Shown: positions 24,101 to 39,100, counted from the stretch's first letter. The stretch is 64,000 bases of DNA from Luidia sarsii (GCA_949987565.1 OX465120.1:8942587-9006586), one strand, 5' to 3'. Notes: generated by a model not told the origin, from the letters alone. Translations and numbers: made by a program.

Positions 24101-27100
24101 CCGACGTCCGCATATATCTGAAAGAAAATAGAGACAAATCATGTAGGTGGGGAAATATTCACTGTGGCTTGATCACATTCAGCACAAAATCCAAATAAAC
24201 CAATATAAACATGACTTTGAGGAACTTCTCAAGAACATTAATTTTCACACTTTGGAAAAAAATCAAACAGCTCGCATTGATTAAGATGTTTAATCATATA
24301 TTTATGATATCCTTTTGGACAAATTCCAACACAAGACTAACCTTGAGGGCATAAATGTCGGCCGTTGATGGAGCTGTCGTTTCGTACACATACGAGATTT
24401 TCCATTTCACAGGCGATTTCATCTTCACCACAGCTCACTGTCAGGTAGAGATGGAATGGATGAAGGAACATGCATTAACACGTATTTACACCTAATACTG
24501 TCCTTTAGATAATATACTTATATCAAATATGAGGTATAAAGAAAATGTATATTAAAGACATTCAGCATTATCTTGACTACACCAACATTATATTACTTGA
24601 TTTCCATCCTTTAGTTATGTTTCTTCTCTACTATGACATCGATCATTGATTCACTGGGTGTGAGAACATGTTGACGCCTCACCTGTTTCAGCCAATTTCT
24701 GCTCAATCTGAAGCTGGAAGCCTCGTTTGACGACAGCGGTGCCCGACCAAAAGAAAAGATTCATAGTGTTGTTGTTTGATGCCAGAAGTACTGGGTACTC
24801 ATCTCTACAACGTAATGCAGAAAAAAACTCTTTGAGTAATATACAGAAGTGCTGCAAAAGACGAAATATTAAATACATAAGTGTGGAGGAGGTTTATCAG
24901 TTTGTGTTTAACATTACATAATCTACAGGAGATTATGTATTAAGGTTTCAGCTGGTGCATGTAATACAGCAACATGCCGTTTGGGTATACCAGAAAGGTT
25001 TCCATTGAAAGAGAGTCTACTTCCTTGACATTTGTCTTGCAAACAATGCATTTCTAGGTAAACTTAAAAGTTCTAAATTTGGTGGGGGGTAAAGTGTCCA
25101 AAGGTGGAGCCTGCTCGTATATTTATGTCACTAAGGTTACGGGTCGACAGAAAGCAACAACATGCGTGCTCGGAATGGCACTTTCCGGTGAAGTATGTAG
25201 AACAGTTATCTTCCGGAGTGGAAGAAGACACAGGTCGTAGACAGAAACTAAAATAATCATAAATATAGGCCTATATACATGTAATAATATGTATTCCTTG
25301 ATGCATAAAGACAAATAAATCGCAAGTCCACAAATTCGGTCTCTTTTAAGAAATGGTGAAATGGTTACGGTAAATGCAAGTGAAGCCATAATAAGTCGGC
25401 GTGGTTGATATATCAGAGAGGCGGGTGATGAATTCCATGAAACGATCCTTACCCTGACAGCTTAAGAATACGATCGTCGTGTGAGAACCCGTTGCTGAAG
25501 ATCAGGAAGTCCCAGTCTTCCTCAATGGAGAACTGAAGAAACGCCAACGTGATCCTGTAGCCTATGCTAGCCTTAATCAACCAATGACACACGATTTTGT
25601 TTGGGTAGTTGTACTTGGGCCATCCAGGCGAAGTCAGCATCACTGGTGTCGTTGGGTCATGTGTAAAATCAATAAACGTCTCACCGCAGGGTCCTGGGTG
25701 TGACAGATATAAATGTATACATGCTCGTCGGTGGTTTGCTCAGTTACGTCAATCTATGCAATGAACTGCGTAGATAGATCATTCGTGTTGTCAAGGCAGG
25801 CAAGTTCCGATTCGGGATTTTTATTAACATTATTTATCAACTTAAATTATCCTCCTAACAAAAAATTGAGCATTTAGTATGTTGTGACTTACCACAGTTA
25901 ACTTCATCTGAATATTCTGGACAATCTGTCTCTCCGTCACAGAGACGTTTTCTGGAGATACATTTCTTTCCCGATTTGCAAGTGAACTCACTTTGAGAGC
26001 AGTTCCCTACCAAAGCATAACAATAACGGTACACAAATATAAAGATTAATGCTATTTCTAATGTTGTGTTTGGGTATTCATATTCCATGGTCTGTCTGTC
26101 TTTTGTCTATTTCAGCGGTAGACACTACCTAATGCCAAGGCTATGAAGTGTCACTTATACGTATATAACGGTCGCTCCTTGGTTTCCCGCTTGTTTGCAC
26201 TTCATATCCTGAGTAATTAAATGTTTGGCCCTTTTTTAGAATGCAGTGTCACATTCAAAACAATGGCCGTTTCTATGCCTTGTACAGTACAAGAAAATGG
26301 ACAAAAGAATAAAAGACAATGCCAGAGCCTGAGCCTTAGTTGGAAAACGGCCTTAGTGTGTGTTTGTGCATTTTTTTCTTTTATACATTTTATTATGTCT
26401 CTGTACTAAACAATCCCAACTAAAACTGCCCTATTGTACATAACACCAGCTCCAATGTTTGTTTGTTAACCCTAACAGGCATTTATTGTTATTTATTTAT
26501 GTTTTTTTATCCCGGGTTATCCATTCAGTGGAAACAAAAAGAGCTCACTGATCTCCCACGGATCCCAGCTCACCAACAAATGTATGAAAAAAAATTGTTA
26601 TTAAAAACTACAGTATAAAAAAAACTTAACAGTTTAAATTAAAATTACATTAGGTTATAAAAAAAACAATATGAGAAATCCTTATAAAAGAGAACATGAA
26701 ACTGCACAAAATCACTATTACAATCTTTACAAAAATTTCGTAAACATTTTTTTGTTTAGCTCCTTGACGAAGCTATTCAAACTTGTTTGATTCAGGGATT
26801 TCATATGAGGCGGTAAACTATTCCAGGTTTGGGCACCTCTATATGCCTTTTGGGCATTAAAACCACAATTAATCACACATGTTTTTTTTTCCTGTGGTAT
26901 GTTGCGGTATACAGTCCTCTACACACAAATGTTTGTGGTGATGTGTGGTGTTTGGACCTGCACCCATGAGTGCATTGTTGTTTACTATTGCACGTACACC
27001 ACGACATACCACAACGGGGTTTGTGGTTTGATGTGGCATACGGGCTGTCATGCACTGGCTGTGCAGTACTGTGTGTGGGTGGATAAGGGCCATACACCAC

Positions 27101-30100
27101 GACATTCCACAGCGTGTTTTTTGTGGTATCATGTGGTATGTTAGCCTTTCCCCAAGGGCACTGCGGTATACATTACTCGGCCTGTGCGGGAGGTGCAAAG
27201 CGTATGGAAATATCCACCCCGCGTGTATTTTTTAGAATGTATCCATCCAATGACGAGGCAACCTTTTTTTCCAGATAAGAATATGTGTTTCTTTTAAAGT
27301 AATTAACACTCATTGAAGAAAAAAATCTTTGTCCTAATTTGCATAAGACAGTACATGTTATAACCATGTGTGTAATGTTAATTTGACACCTACATGTAAT
27401 TATAATGACCTAATCATACTTATTGGCATGTAACACCAGATATTTCGTCCGATCCGGACGAATTTGGTGTCAAAATATGTCCAAGACAAAGTGAATAATG
27501 TCATGGATCGAAAATCAAAAAATAAGTGTTTAGCGGTCACTATGCAGTAAAACAAGGAGGCGTCAGGTGCAGGAAATGCAAGTTCCACTTACAGCAACCA
27601 ATCTCGTCCCAGTGCTGAACACAGTCGGCACGGCCGTCACACACCGCACTTTGTGGTATACAATTCAACCCATGGGGACATTTAAACTCTCCGACCTCAC
27701 AATCTGAGAAAATTCGAGAAGAGAAAATCATCATGTCATGACAATAGACATTCTAACACGAAAATTGGGCACAATAATTGGGCATAATATTACTAAATAT
27801 ATTCAACAATTAAAATGTTTTGGATGAAATAACTTGATCGAAGCAGAACAAATCAGAACGGAATCAGGCCCGGCTTCCTTCTGATTTCAACAACATTCCT
27901 CAGTTTGATCGTTAGGGGCATCCACTTATCGGTAGGTCACGTTCCCTGTCACCTGTCATTGACATTATCGCGATATATGATTCGCCATTTTCATGTCAAA
28001 CGCACCAGCTTTCTAAGAAAGAAGCGAACCCAGTAATTTGATATTGTAGTATCGATTTGTCTCCATACCCAAGCACTTGTGCACAAGAAACAATTAACTT
28101 ATGCACTTGTGCACAAGAAACAATTAACTTATGCACTTGTGCACAAGAAACAATTCACTTATACACTTGTGCACAAAAAACAATTCACTTGTGCACTAGA
28201 TTTAAAGGCCTTTGAGCAATGCCCAGACCACCTATCATCAACCATTCTCTGCTACTGATCCAATGACAGCTGTTCGGGGTCACATAAAGGTCAGCATGCT
28301 CAGAAGCTTTTGAGGGTCATGCATGCACCGGGTGGCCGCACTGTCTGTGCATACAACTACGGTTTGTGGGTGCCCTACTTGAGATGATTGATTTATAATG
28401 CTGGCAATAACACTACCGTGTTCTGCGTGAACCCCTCCAGAGCTCTCCTTTTGGGGGTTCATGTTGTGCACGAAAACAAAGTAGATAGTCAAGTCCGGCA
28501 GTGCTGCTTTTTAGTAACAGCAGATACGAGCAAACAGATGGAACGGCTGGTCTCACCGACATCGGCTGTTAGACTGAAGTCCACCCACATGGAGTCGCCA
28601 GGGAGGTCCTTAGCACCGGGACGACACCTCTGTTTGACCCTCATCGCGGATGATCGTATGGTGATGATCGGCGAGAAGGAAAATGTTCTCACTCCCCTTT
28701 TCAGCTCTATGATGGGAGCTGAGGTGTTGCCAGTCTGGAACGAGATAGTGCAGGGCGGCGGAAGGCGATGTAGATCTACACTGATCCACGATCCAGGCTC
28801 GCCCACGATCGACCACACACAGTCGAATGGCCTCTCGTACCTCAGGTGGTATGTGCTATTCTGGTTAACTCGGACGGTCTCTTTCCCGCAAAAGCCTGCA
28901 CATACAAGTCAAAGCCAAAATGCAACTTAAATCTCAGGAAACGATGCCCCTCGCGAATTCATGGTATAGAAAATATTTCATTGTTATTGACCAATGTATG
29001 TTAATTGTCATGTAAATCCCGAAACTAAACATATATTTCGTGCCAGATACTTCCAGAGAAAGCAAAACTTCCATTCAACAGGAATGCAAACAAGCCATCG
29101 GTCAAAGCTAAACAAAAACAAAGGTTTCCCCACCACATCCTGTCTCATCAGAAAAGTCCTCGCATTCCGCCTGACCGTTGCAAAGCTGGATTTTCGGAAT
29201 GCAGACTCCAGATGAAAGACAGAACGATTCTCTGTGACTGCAGTTTTCTGTTGGAAATATTGTTACCGCGGGCATATCAGTTTCGTTCTTACTTTCAGTT
29301 TACGAAAAAAACGAGGTGCTTTCATGACATTTTCCTTTACTTTGCCGTAAGTAATCCGTTGAGATTCGGATAAGAACTTACACACTTTCTGATATATTTG
29401 AAACAACTACAGGAATCAGAGTCACGTATATTTAAATTCGTAAAGTGTGTTCCATGCCTCTAAATCTCAGCAGTATTTTTGTTGGGAGAATTTATTGTAA
29501 AAGTTTGTGTAAGATTTGTCCTTTCATTTCATTTTATATACTTTGAAATGCTGTGAAACAAAATGACGTCAACCTAGTGACAAGAACTGGATCAAATACA
29601 ACGACTCAACCATGATGAGCTGAAAGTAGAATTACTTACGACATCCCAGTTCGTCCCCGTAGGCAGGGCAATCTTTAAGACCATCACAGACCTGCGATAC
29701 GTCATCGAGGCACCCTATGCCAGTCGGACATACATACTGACTCTTCTCACAGTCTGTCAATGAAAATGATAGCTATTTCAATGCATGAGTAACACAGATA
29801 GTCAACTAATCTTTGGGTCGGGGTGCCAGAAAAGAGCATCAACTGCCGTACATTTCAAGTGACCAAATATCCCGATTCTTTCGGATGCAAACAGGCTTTT
29901 GTTTGTAAAACTGGCGTAATAGCTTATGCAAGTCTTGTTTGCAAACAGCAGTACAAAATCGGGTGAGAGAATTCGAAAAACATTCAGTGATCATCTTTAT
30001 CGAGTTTGTTGTGTTTGGAAATATCTGTTAACTACAAATCCAGTAATCAATCATGCTGAACGTACCGCGTCAAATATAGGGATATTTAGTAAAGGGGAAA

Positions 30101-33100
30101 AGGCCAAAATGCTTCCCATGAAAACCTGGTCTCAAACAACTCACGATCCCTTACATGCGTTATTTAATCACTTTATCGTTCATTCGATTTTAGGTGTGAT
30201 GATCCATTATGGTCAAAAAAAAAAAAATAATGTATGGTATCTGCCCTTCAAAAAAATATTACATGAAATCAGACACTTATTTTACGCTTACCGGTTGTAT
30301 TGTACGTCGTGAATACAATCTTTCCCCGCTTCGGATAGGCCATGTTATGATTATTCTTTAAAGCAACCCACATAAGGGAGTCGAACGAAAGCATTTGCCT
30401 GGTCGGCAAGACTGATATGGGCCACGACGTGATCATCAATATAGGGTCGCCGCGAGACGGATCGTGACTGTTGCCAGCGCTCAGTGTCATAGCGTATGCG
30501 GCGAAGTCCAACGCCTGGACCCGGATCCGGGTACCCGTTGGCTCTGTGATTCTCCAGACGCACTCGAAAGGGCGATACTCCTCTGTATAGTTTCGAGTAG
30601 CGACGTCATAACGGGCGGTGTTATTTTCTGCAGAGATAGTGCTGGTTCGGTATATCTTGAATCCACCCTGTAAGCCGTCCTGCCAGGAGTAGCGGGTACC
30701 AGTGAAGTCCCAGAGAATCGTCAGCTCCTCGTCTCGCTCCAGGTGAATGTCGGTAATCCCGCAACGATCTGTTGTACCAGCGAAATATTTAAGTCACAAT
30801 ACAAAAATCAAATCAACTTCAGAGAGTGACTGAGACTTCAATTGTATCTAGAACACAAAGGGAACAATGCATGTAACAACAAAAACGACTAAAGCATGTG
30901 CCCCGCGTATTGAGTAAAGATTAATAAATTTAACTACAGTTTTGTTGGGAGTTTAAAGTAATTATTATTTGCTACCGAGTCAAAGACACCTCATCACGAT
31001 GTTATGAAGATTTTTGATGCAATGTGTATGCTTAACCATCTCCCTGAATGTTGCCACCTGATTCGGGGACGTGCAGAGCATTACGTTATAATGTAATAAG
31101 GTATCATCTTGGTGGCTGCAAAACAATTTAATGTTAAGATCTAATCCAAATATCAAAGTGTCGCCCGATATCAGTTGACATAAATTCGACCTTCCGAAAG
31201 AAACTATTATTCAGTAAAGGAATTTTGCAAATACTGTTCTACTCCGGTGCAAATATATTTGACATTAAACAAAAGGTCTGACTGGCTTAAAGACGCTAAA
31301 CTGGCGGTTTTTATACACACTCAGATTTAGTTTGATTTGTTACCCCGATTTTGATAGAGGCTTACTAATAACATGATGTAAAATAAACTTGTTTGGAAAG
31401 GAATATGCTTGTGAATTCGTTTAAAACTGTTATCATCTGGGTACTAACCACATCCAATGCCCACAGCCTCGTCAAGGTAGTTAGAGCAATCGGCCTTGCC
31501 GTCACAAAGCATAAAGCGCGGGATACACGTTGCGTCTCTTTGACACAGGAAACTATCTGGTCCACACTTACCTGCAATCGTAAACAGTGCAAATTTATAA
31601 CAATTAGCATTGCGTCGTTTGCCGAGTTTGGATGGTAAAATTACTCGAATTTCCAATGACTGCAAAGTAGTCTCCTGTTCTTTCTGCCTGTAATGAAGAT
31701 TTTGCTAGGATCCAATTGAACGTGTTAACAATTGGTAAATGAATTGAGTAATTCAAATGGGTATACTCAAGAAAATGGTCACAAAGTATCAATATCTTAC
31801 CACACCCAAGCTCGTCTCCGTAAGCAGGGCAATTTTGTCGGCCATCACAAACCTGAGAGACGTTCTCAAGACATCCGAAACCAGTTGGGCAAACATATTG
31901 TCTCTCCTTACACCCTGTGTGATATAAAGGGTAAGAAGATCAAATACAGAACTGATTTTAGAACGGTGAAAACTCACTACGGACTCAATTGTCACTAGAT
32001 GAAACTTTATGTTATTGTTCCAAAAGTTGTGCCAAGGGTGATATATATGATGGCTAAAACGGATGTTTTTTTTTCCTGTAAGTGACAAACCACAATATTT
32101 GATATTCAGGTAGCTTTGCCTAAAAAAGTGTGAAGGTTCCCGGATGTTACATTGAGACGAATTGCACAGATATGACTTTTGGCTGTTTATTGACTGTTTA
32201 AAAGACCTGCTTAATGCATCCAGCTCCAAATAATCAAGAGTCTCGAACTGTCATTTGTAATGATGGCAAAAAAATGTTGGTTTGTTTCGTAGAACAATAC
32301 ACTTGGTCAAAAATGCACTGTGTCCATTTGTCTGGTGTGTGGGTTCTCAGGAAAGGGTGCAGTTTCATTCTAAGATGAACCAATTTTTTTACACTTACCG
32401 GTTATGTCATAGGTAGTAAATACCATCTCCGCCCGATCCAGATGGCCTGAGATCTGTGCATATCTTAACGCCACCCACATGCGGGCACTAAACGATAACA
32501 CTTCCTCAGTCAGCAGGACCGGTCTGGGCCCCGACGGCATCACCAGTAAGGGGTCGCCCCGGGACGGATCGTGACCGTTGCCTGCACTCAGAGTCACATC
32601 GCTTCCCTCGAACTCCATCACCTGGATCCGGATCCGAGTCCCGGTCGGCTCCGTGAATTTCCAGACGCATTCGAAGATACCATGTTCCGCAGTGTACTTT
32701 TTTACAGTGACGTCGTAGGGGGCGCTGTTTCGAGGCGCCAAGAGGGTGCTGGTGCGGTAGATCTCGAAGCCACCCTGTACGCCCTTACCCCAGGGATACC
32801 GGCGGCCCGTGAAGTCGACGAGTATTGTCAGTTTCTCATCTCTCTCCAGATGGATGTCGGTAAACCCGCAGCGATCTTTGGTCACAGCAGAATAATACAA
32901 ATAAACAAAGAACACAAATATATGAATCCGTTTCATAGGCTTAAGAAAAATAACGTATCCAAAGCACAAAAAAATCTTCATTATAGATCATATGTTTAAA
33001 GTATTTCGGTTTATTTAGTAGGGGCCTACGTTTTTATAACTAATGAATTGCTTTCCAAGTCAACACTGCATATTTCTGCTTTTCTTTACAGAGATATAAT

Positions 33101-36100
33101 ATGAGTACCATCTTGCCTTTGTAAAGAAGACACTAATCATTCATATTCTGAAGGTGAGTGTCAACCTAAACATTTGTTTGTATTCGTTACCATCGTTACC
33201 AAGGATATTTGAATACAAGCCGAAGGTAATAGAAATCACACGGCATTTATCGTTGATGAAGGTCTTTTTTAATTACTAATTTTGTCAGGACCTGCAAAAC
33301 ACCAAGTTTGCGATTTATCCTGATACCGGGTGCCAAGAGCTTTATGTGTCACCAGTGCCTACCGTCATATCTGACTACAAAACCTCGTAAGTCCAGAAGT
33401 CACGCTGATTTCTTATGTCTACATTACACCTACATTACACACAACTTGAATAATATCTAACCAATGTTGGTCAACATATCAGCTGGAGTCTCCAACATTA
33501 AATGTCAATATGAGCCAAAGTGGTCCATTGATTCGAACCAATTCAATCTACAATATCGTACGGTTTATGTTAAAACAAGACGAAGCGGCATTTGCAAACT
33601 CTACTCAACTCAAACATAATGTTATAAATATTATATGAAACTGTACTCCGGTTAGCTTTAATCTGTCGCCCCTATTTAGGAGCAAAGATGATTCATAAAT
33701 TTAGAACACTCAAAAAGGCTTGTGAAAACCTAACCACTCATAATGCGGAACTGAGATTTACATTTTGTCCACGTTGAGGTATTGTCCTAATAATTGTCCT
33801 AATTGTGAAGCTTAAAAAAAATAAGTATCAACTGATTCAACATACAGACTAGGTATAAGTCTGTTTCTTCCTATATACTCACCACATTCCCCAGTCTCGT
33901 CAAAGTAGTCAGAGCATTGGGCCTTGCCGTCACAAAGCATCTGAGTAGGGATGCAAGTTGAATCTTTGTCGCACAAGAGCATGTTCGATCCACACTTACC
34001 TGCAGACAGCAAAAATAAAATAAATGAAGCAACATCAACTGGCTTTTCACTTCTTCTTTGCTGAAGACGGTTGGTGAAACTTACAATTTCTCAAAAATGA
34101 TGTCAACTCTAAATTGTCAGTATCATTTAAAATGTGAGAATGATTCTTCTAACATCACATTGTTTTAGCAATGTGCACTTTTAGAGATTGTACATTTTAT
34201 TTCCCGACTCCTGGGCAGCTTCCAGACGAACGGCCGATACCTTAAAACCAAGTGCGGAAAATACAGGAATATTTTCCAATCACTGTTCCAATCATTGTAC
34301 ACCGAGTCTCAATTGTTTGTTTTCTTAATCTATTTGCAAGACTTAACTATTTGTATGGAAACTATTCTGGTTAAATCAAAAACCTATGGCACTACTACAT
34401 TAACTACCTCTAACACTATGTCCCTAATGTCTTGTATATTGGTGGTACAATATTATTTCTCAGTATTTTTATTTTTAGTTTCTGTTATATTTAAATGCAC
34501 TGTAAATGCAGTTACATCAATGTGCTGAGCTAGAGCTTGAAGGAATCAAAACAAAAACAATTCGTTCATAAATGAACACTTACCACATCCCAGCTCGTCG
34601 CCGTAAGCTGGGCAATCGCATTGGCCATCACATACCTGCGAACTGTTCTCAAGACATCCAAGTCCTGTCGGACAAGCATAATAGCTCTCCTCACAGTCTG
34701 CAGAAAATAGATGCAAAATATCCATGTTGTCACTCAATGCATTTAGTGATACAAGAGTGTTACAACTGTATACTTACTGAAATTTACAAAGTTACAAATA
34801 TCTGACTTGTTGAATGTTGGACATTAATATTAATCTCATTTATATGAAATGTATCACTATCGCATTGTTCTCTTTTCAACCAACGTATATATTATACGTA
34901 ATTATCTGAAGCAATAAAAGTGTATGTGTTCCAATGATTCGCTTTCATCACAGAAAAGTCGACATTTTGCGTGAGCCAAAGAGCATACTGATAGTGGGGT
35001 AGAATTCTGCCCATGCGAAATATTGTGATCATATGTAAACTTTAGTTGCTCTAGAATTTTACGACGTGTGTCAATACATAACTAACTTTAACCTGAAGGA
35101 GAAATGAAAGTTCGATTCGATATATAAAAAGCTCACGCATTCCAACAAACACGGATACATAATTCATTTGAGACACCGACCTGAAACCATGCACAAGATT
35201 TTCAGCCGAAGCCATTACTTCGTACCGCTTTTGTGGTAGGTCGAAAATACTATCCTCCCACGTCTCGAAACAGAGTATAACTCGGCATTCCTTAACGCCA
35301 CCCACATGTGAGAACCAAACGACAGCAATTCCTTGGTCGGTGAGATCAGTGTCGTCCCCCGAGGTATCACCAGTAAGGGGTCGCCCCGGGACGGATCGTG
35401 ACCGTTGCCTGCACTCAGGGTCACATCGCTTCCCTCGAACTCCATCACCTGGATCCGGATCCGGGTCCCGGCCGGCTCCGTGAGTCTCCATACGCACTCG
35501 AAGGGTCCATACTCGTTCGTGTAGTTTCGGACATTGACGTCGTAGGGGGCGCTGTGTTTGGTCGCTGAGGGAGTACTTGTGCGGTAGATCTCGAAGCCAC
35601 CTTGTAAGCCGTCCTGCCATGAGTGCCGGGTACCCGTGAAGTCCCAGCGTATCGTCAGCTCCTCGTCTCGCTCCAAAAGGATGTCGGTGATCCCGCAGCG
35701 ATCTGTGGTCCCAGTAAATGAATTGGTTCAAGCAACGAAAAACATGTGAAAGTGATTGGCAAGAAATGGGTTTCTGTCTTCGTATATATGGGTAGGCCTA
35801 CTCACCGCATTCCCCAGCCTCGTCCAGGTAGTCAGAGCAATGGGCCTTGCCATCACAGAACCCATGGCTGGGGATGCACGCTGAGTCTGTAAGACACAAA
35901 ATCTTGCCGAGGCCACATTGAACTGCAAACAGAAAAAAAATGGCAATGCTCAATGAATGCATTACATTATTTAAGATAAATTGTGTAGTAAATCTTGAAT
36001 GAAAAACAACCGTATGACATTCTGTTTTCGTTTTTTTTTATACAGCTTGTGTCTTTTGAAATCAGGAGAAAACATGAACGCATTTCTTCTCACGCATTTT

Positions 36101-39100
36101 ACAATGTGGAGGAAATGTTGCAGAACAAAACATGCAAAATAACATTTCCTCCGATTTTTGCGACCTCAAACTCCACCGAAGCACCGAAACTCCGCGCTGG
36201 CTTTTTAAGCACCGATTTATTGCTTACAAATACAATGAAAATGTATTGAAGCGTCCAGTAAGCGGGTAATTCTTCAAGACTATTTAATTTGGTCATGGTT
36301 TTTAAAATATTGTCTATGAGAAAAGTCCTGCTAGGATCGAAACGTCAGGCCCCCTAAATTTAACATTTGCATACTGGTAATTTAAGTCAGTAAGCAGTTT
36401 GCAACATTTTTGTTTATCATAATATTGTCTATGTTAATGAAAATTACCTTCTCCGGTGCGGTTTACAGATCTCAGTAGGATGCGCACTGAGTAGTTGCGA
36501 TGAAGGAGATCATATGGGGGAGAGGTCTGGAAGACGATCCAGACGCTAGGTTCCCGGAAGAAAAATGTAGTCCCATTGACTTCCGTTGCGTTGTAGCTGC
36601 GTACGAAGACCACGGTGCCCAAGGGACTGCTCCGATCCATCCCGACTCCCAGACGCAGTGTCTGTAACGGCCGCATGTCAATGTCCAGAAAGTCAACGTA
36701 GATGATGTTATCTGGCTCGGCAGTTATCACCCACACACACTCTTGGTATCGTGTGATAGGAGGTGAGATGGACAGGAGATACTCCCCGGTTAGGTTGATG
36801 TATGAAGGGCCACAGTACATATCTGTTGAGAAAATAAAAGCAAAAGCGAATCAGACTATTCTAAATCAAGCTGACATAAATCGTCGATAGACTGGGAGAG
36901 AAGCCTTCACGTGTTCATTTCCAAGTTACTTTGACTTGCACGATTCAATGATGAAACTAATCTGCAACTCTTATTGAAGCTGTTCTCAAGGAACAAGGGG
37001 ATGAAAACCCAAGAGGCGGCCTATTGCATTGGTGCAAACTCCTGAAAGTGGCCATGAATCCACAGAGTGGGGGGAATGTTGTATATCATACCCAATACAG
37101 CCAAATTGTTCAATCTAAAGAAGAGTGTTTTCTATTCTTTATATTGAATCGACATCTGAGCTTGCCAGAATTTCACGAATTTCTTCATGTACGCACCTAT
37201 GTGGCTGAGTGAGCCTAATGTATCCTTCCTTTGGATGCTTACAACCATATTTCCATTGTTCGTATCGCAAATGTACTTCACAGCTTTTGTTTCAATTGTT
37301 CTGCCCTGTCCTGTTCGATACAGTTATGTCATATCCTGCCCTCTGCTATCCCCTGTTGTCCTATTATGTCGTGCCCTGCCCCACCCCGTCCTATGATGTA
37401 ATGTCCTGTACGCAACATTTTGTTGCGTAACTTACGCACCATTTTGCTGCCTTTTCTAAATAGTGCACAAAAGAGCCATTGTGGCGCAAGACTTACGCAA
37501 CATTTGTACTTTGCGTAACTTACGCCACTTTTCTTGAAATCGGCTGATGTCCTGTCCAGTCCTCTTTTGTCCTGCATTTTTCTGTCCTGTCCTCTCCAAC
37601 CCTGTCTGATTCTGCTCTGTCCTGTCATGTCCTTCCCTAGCCTGCTCTGCCCCGTACTGTTCTTTCCTGTCCTGTCCTGTATACCCAGTCGAATTCCGCT
37701 CTGTCCTGACCTGTTCTGTTCTAGCCTGTTCCGCCCTGTCCTGTTCTTTTCAGTCCTGTCCTGCCATGTCATTTCATGTCCTACTATGTTCTGTCATATC
37801 CTGTCCTGCGTTGTCTTGCCATGTCCTGTCCTACCCTGTCAAATTCCGCTCTATCCTGTCCTGTCCTGACCTACCTTGTCGAGTTCCTCTCGGTCCTGAC
37901 CTGTCTTAAGCTAGACTGTTCTGTCATGTCCAGTATTTTCCTGTCCTTTCCTGTCCGGTCCTTTCCTGTCATGCCCTGTTATGATCGAGATGATATCAAC
38001 ATTACCGTCGGTAACTCACCAGAGGTATCTGGAGTTTTCTCTGTCTCAAAAGATGCATATGATGCGTCATCATAGATAGACATTTTGACAATTGTTGGAC
38101 TCTTCGTAGACGTAATCAGGTCTGGGTTGTAGCTTAGATAATTTGTTGCTAATAGGCCATTCGGTAAAACGTGCACGGAGACTCTGTCTCTGGGGTCATG
38201 GCCAATGTCAAATGTGAGACGGATCTCGACGTCTTCTGGGAATGTGATGTTCCAGCAGTAAGTCCGGAACCTTCTTTTGTCTTTATATGGAACGCTGTCA
38301 TTCTGGGCGTCTAAGACATTGGTCGAGAATCTTAGAGTCTCGTTCATGTTCTTCGAGTCGACTCGGTAGCAGAATTTGTCCGCCCCTATTGAAAAGAAGA
38401 ATTAATGTCCGTAAGAAATTGCAAAACACGTTTGGCAATTTAGTTAGGCTACAAGCAATTCGACCATTATTGATTACATGATTATCTCCGGTGACTTATA
38501 GTTACTCAAGGCTCTTAGGATGGTCTTATTTCCCAAACAAAATCTTTTAAAAAGTCCTTGCATTTTTGGAGAGATCACCTCGATGAAGAAATTGATTGAT
38601 TTATCCTCCGCCTTTTCAGCCCGTTCATGATCGGTCACTTTTCGAGCTAAACAAATTATCTAGTTTTTTGAACGATTAATATTGTTTTAATTAAAAGTGT
38701 CCATAATTGACTGGCTGGCTTGTTTGCTGGTTGCTCAAATCATTTTCGCTTGTTGAGAAATTGTATGATATTTGATGATGAGCAATATTACACAAATAAA
38801 TGGAGGGCCGTATCAGTTTTAGGAATACATGAGAATCTGGAAGGCTAGCTGAAATGTGTAACTAACGAAATATCTCATAGTTTGGATTGGAAACGAAGGT
38901 AGCATGCTTACCTTGGTATTCTTCGTCGCAGAAAGTGTAGGACACCTTTAGTCCTGTACCATTGGAATTAATTTTAGGATTATATGTTATTATTTAAAAC
39001 ATAATATTGTGTAAGTAAAGCACATATTTCCATTTCTTGACAATTTTAAACTGTGGGAAAGTCTGCCAAAATAATTATTTTAAAAGGGGAAGCAGCCATG

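Noticed and set aside
28388..28930. 180-codon + strand ORF
   Set aside because: Antisense shadow of the CUB-like exon 28557-28895, whose - strand frame has the CUB signature and splice sites.
29926..30312. 128-codon + strand ORF
   Set aside because: Lies mostly in the intron between gene B exons 14 and 15 and overlaps the end of exon 14 on the other strand. No motif seen.
37329..37869. 147- and 111-codon ORFs
   Set aside because: Composition artefact of the CCTGT-rich minisatellite.
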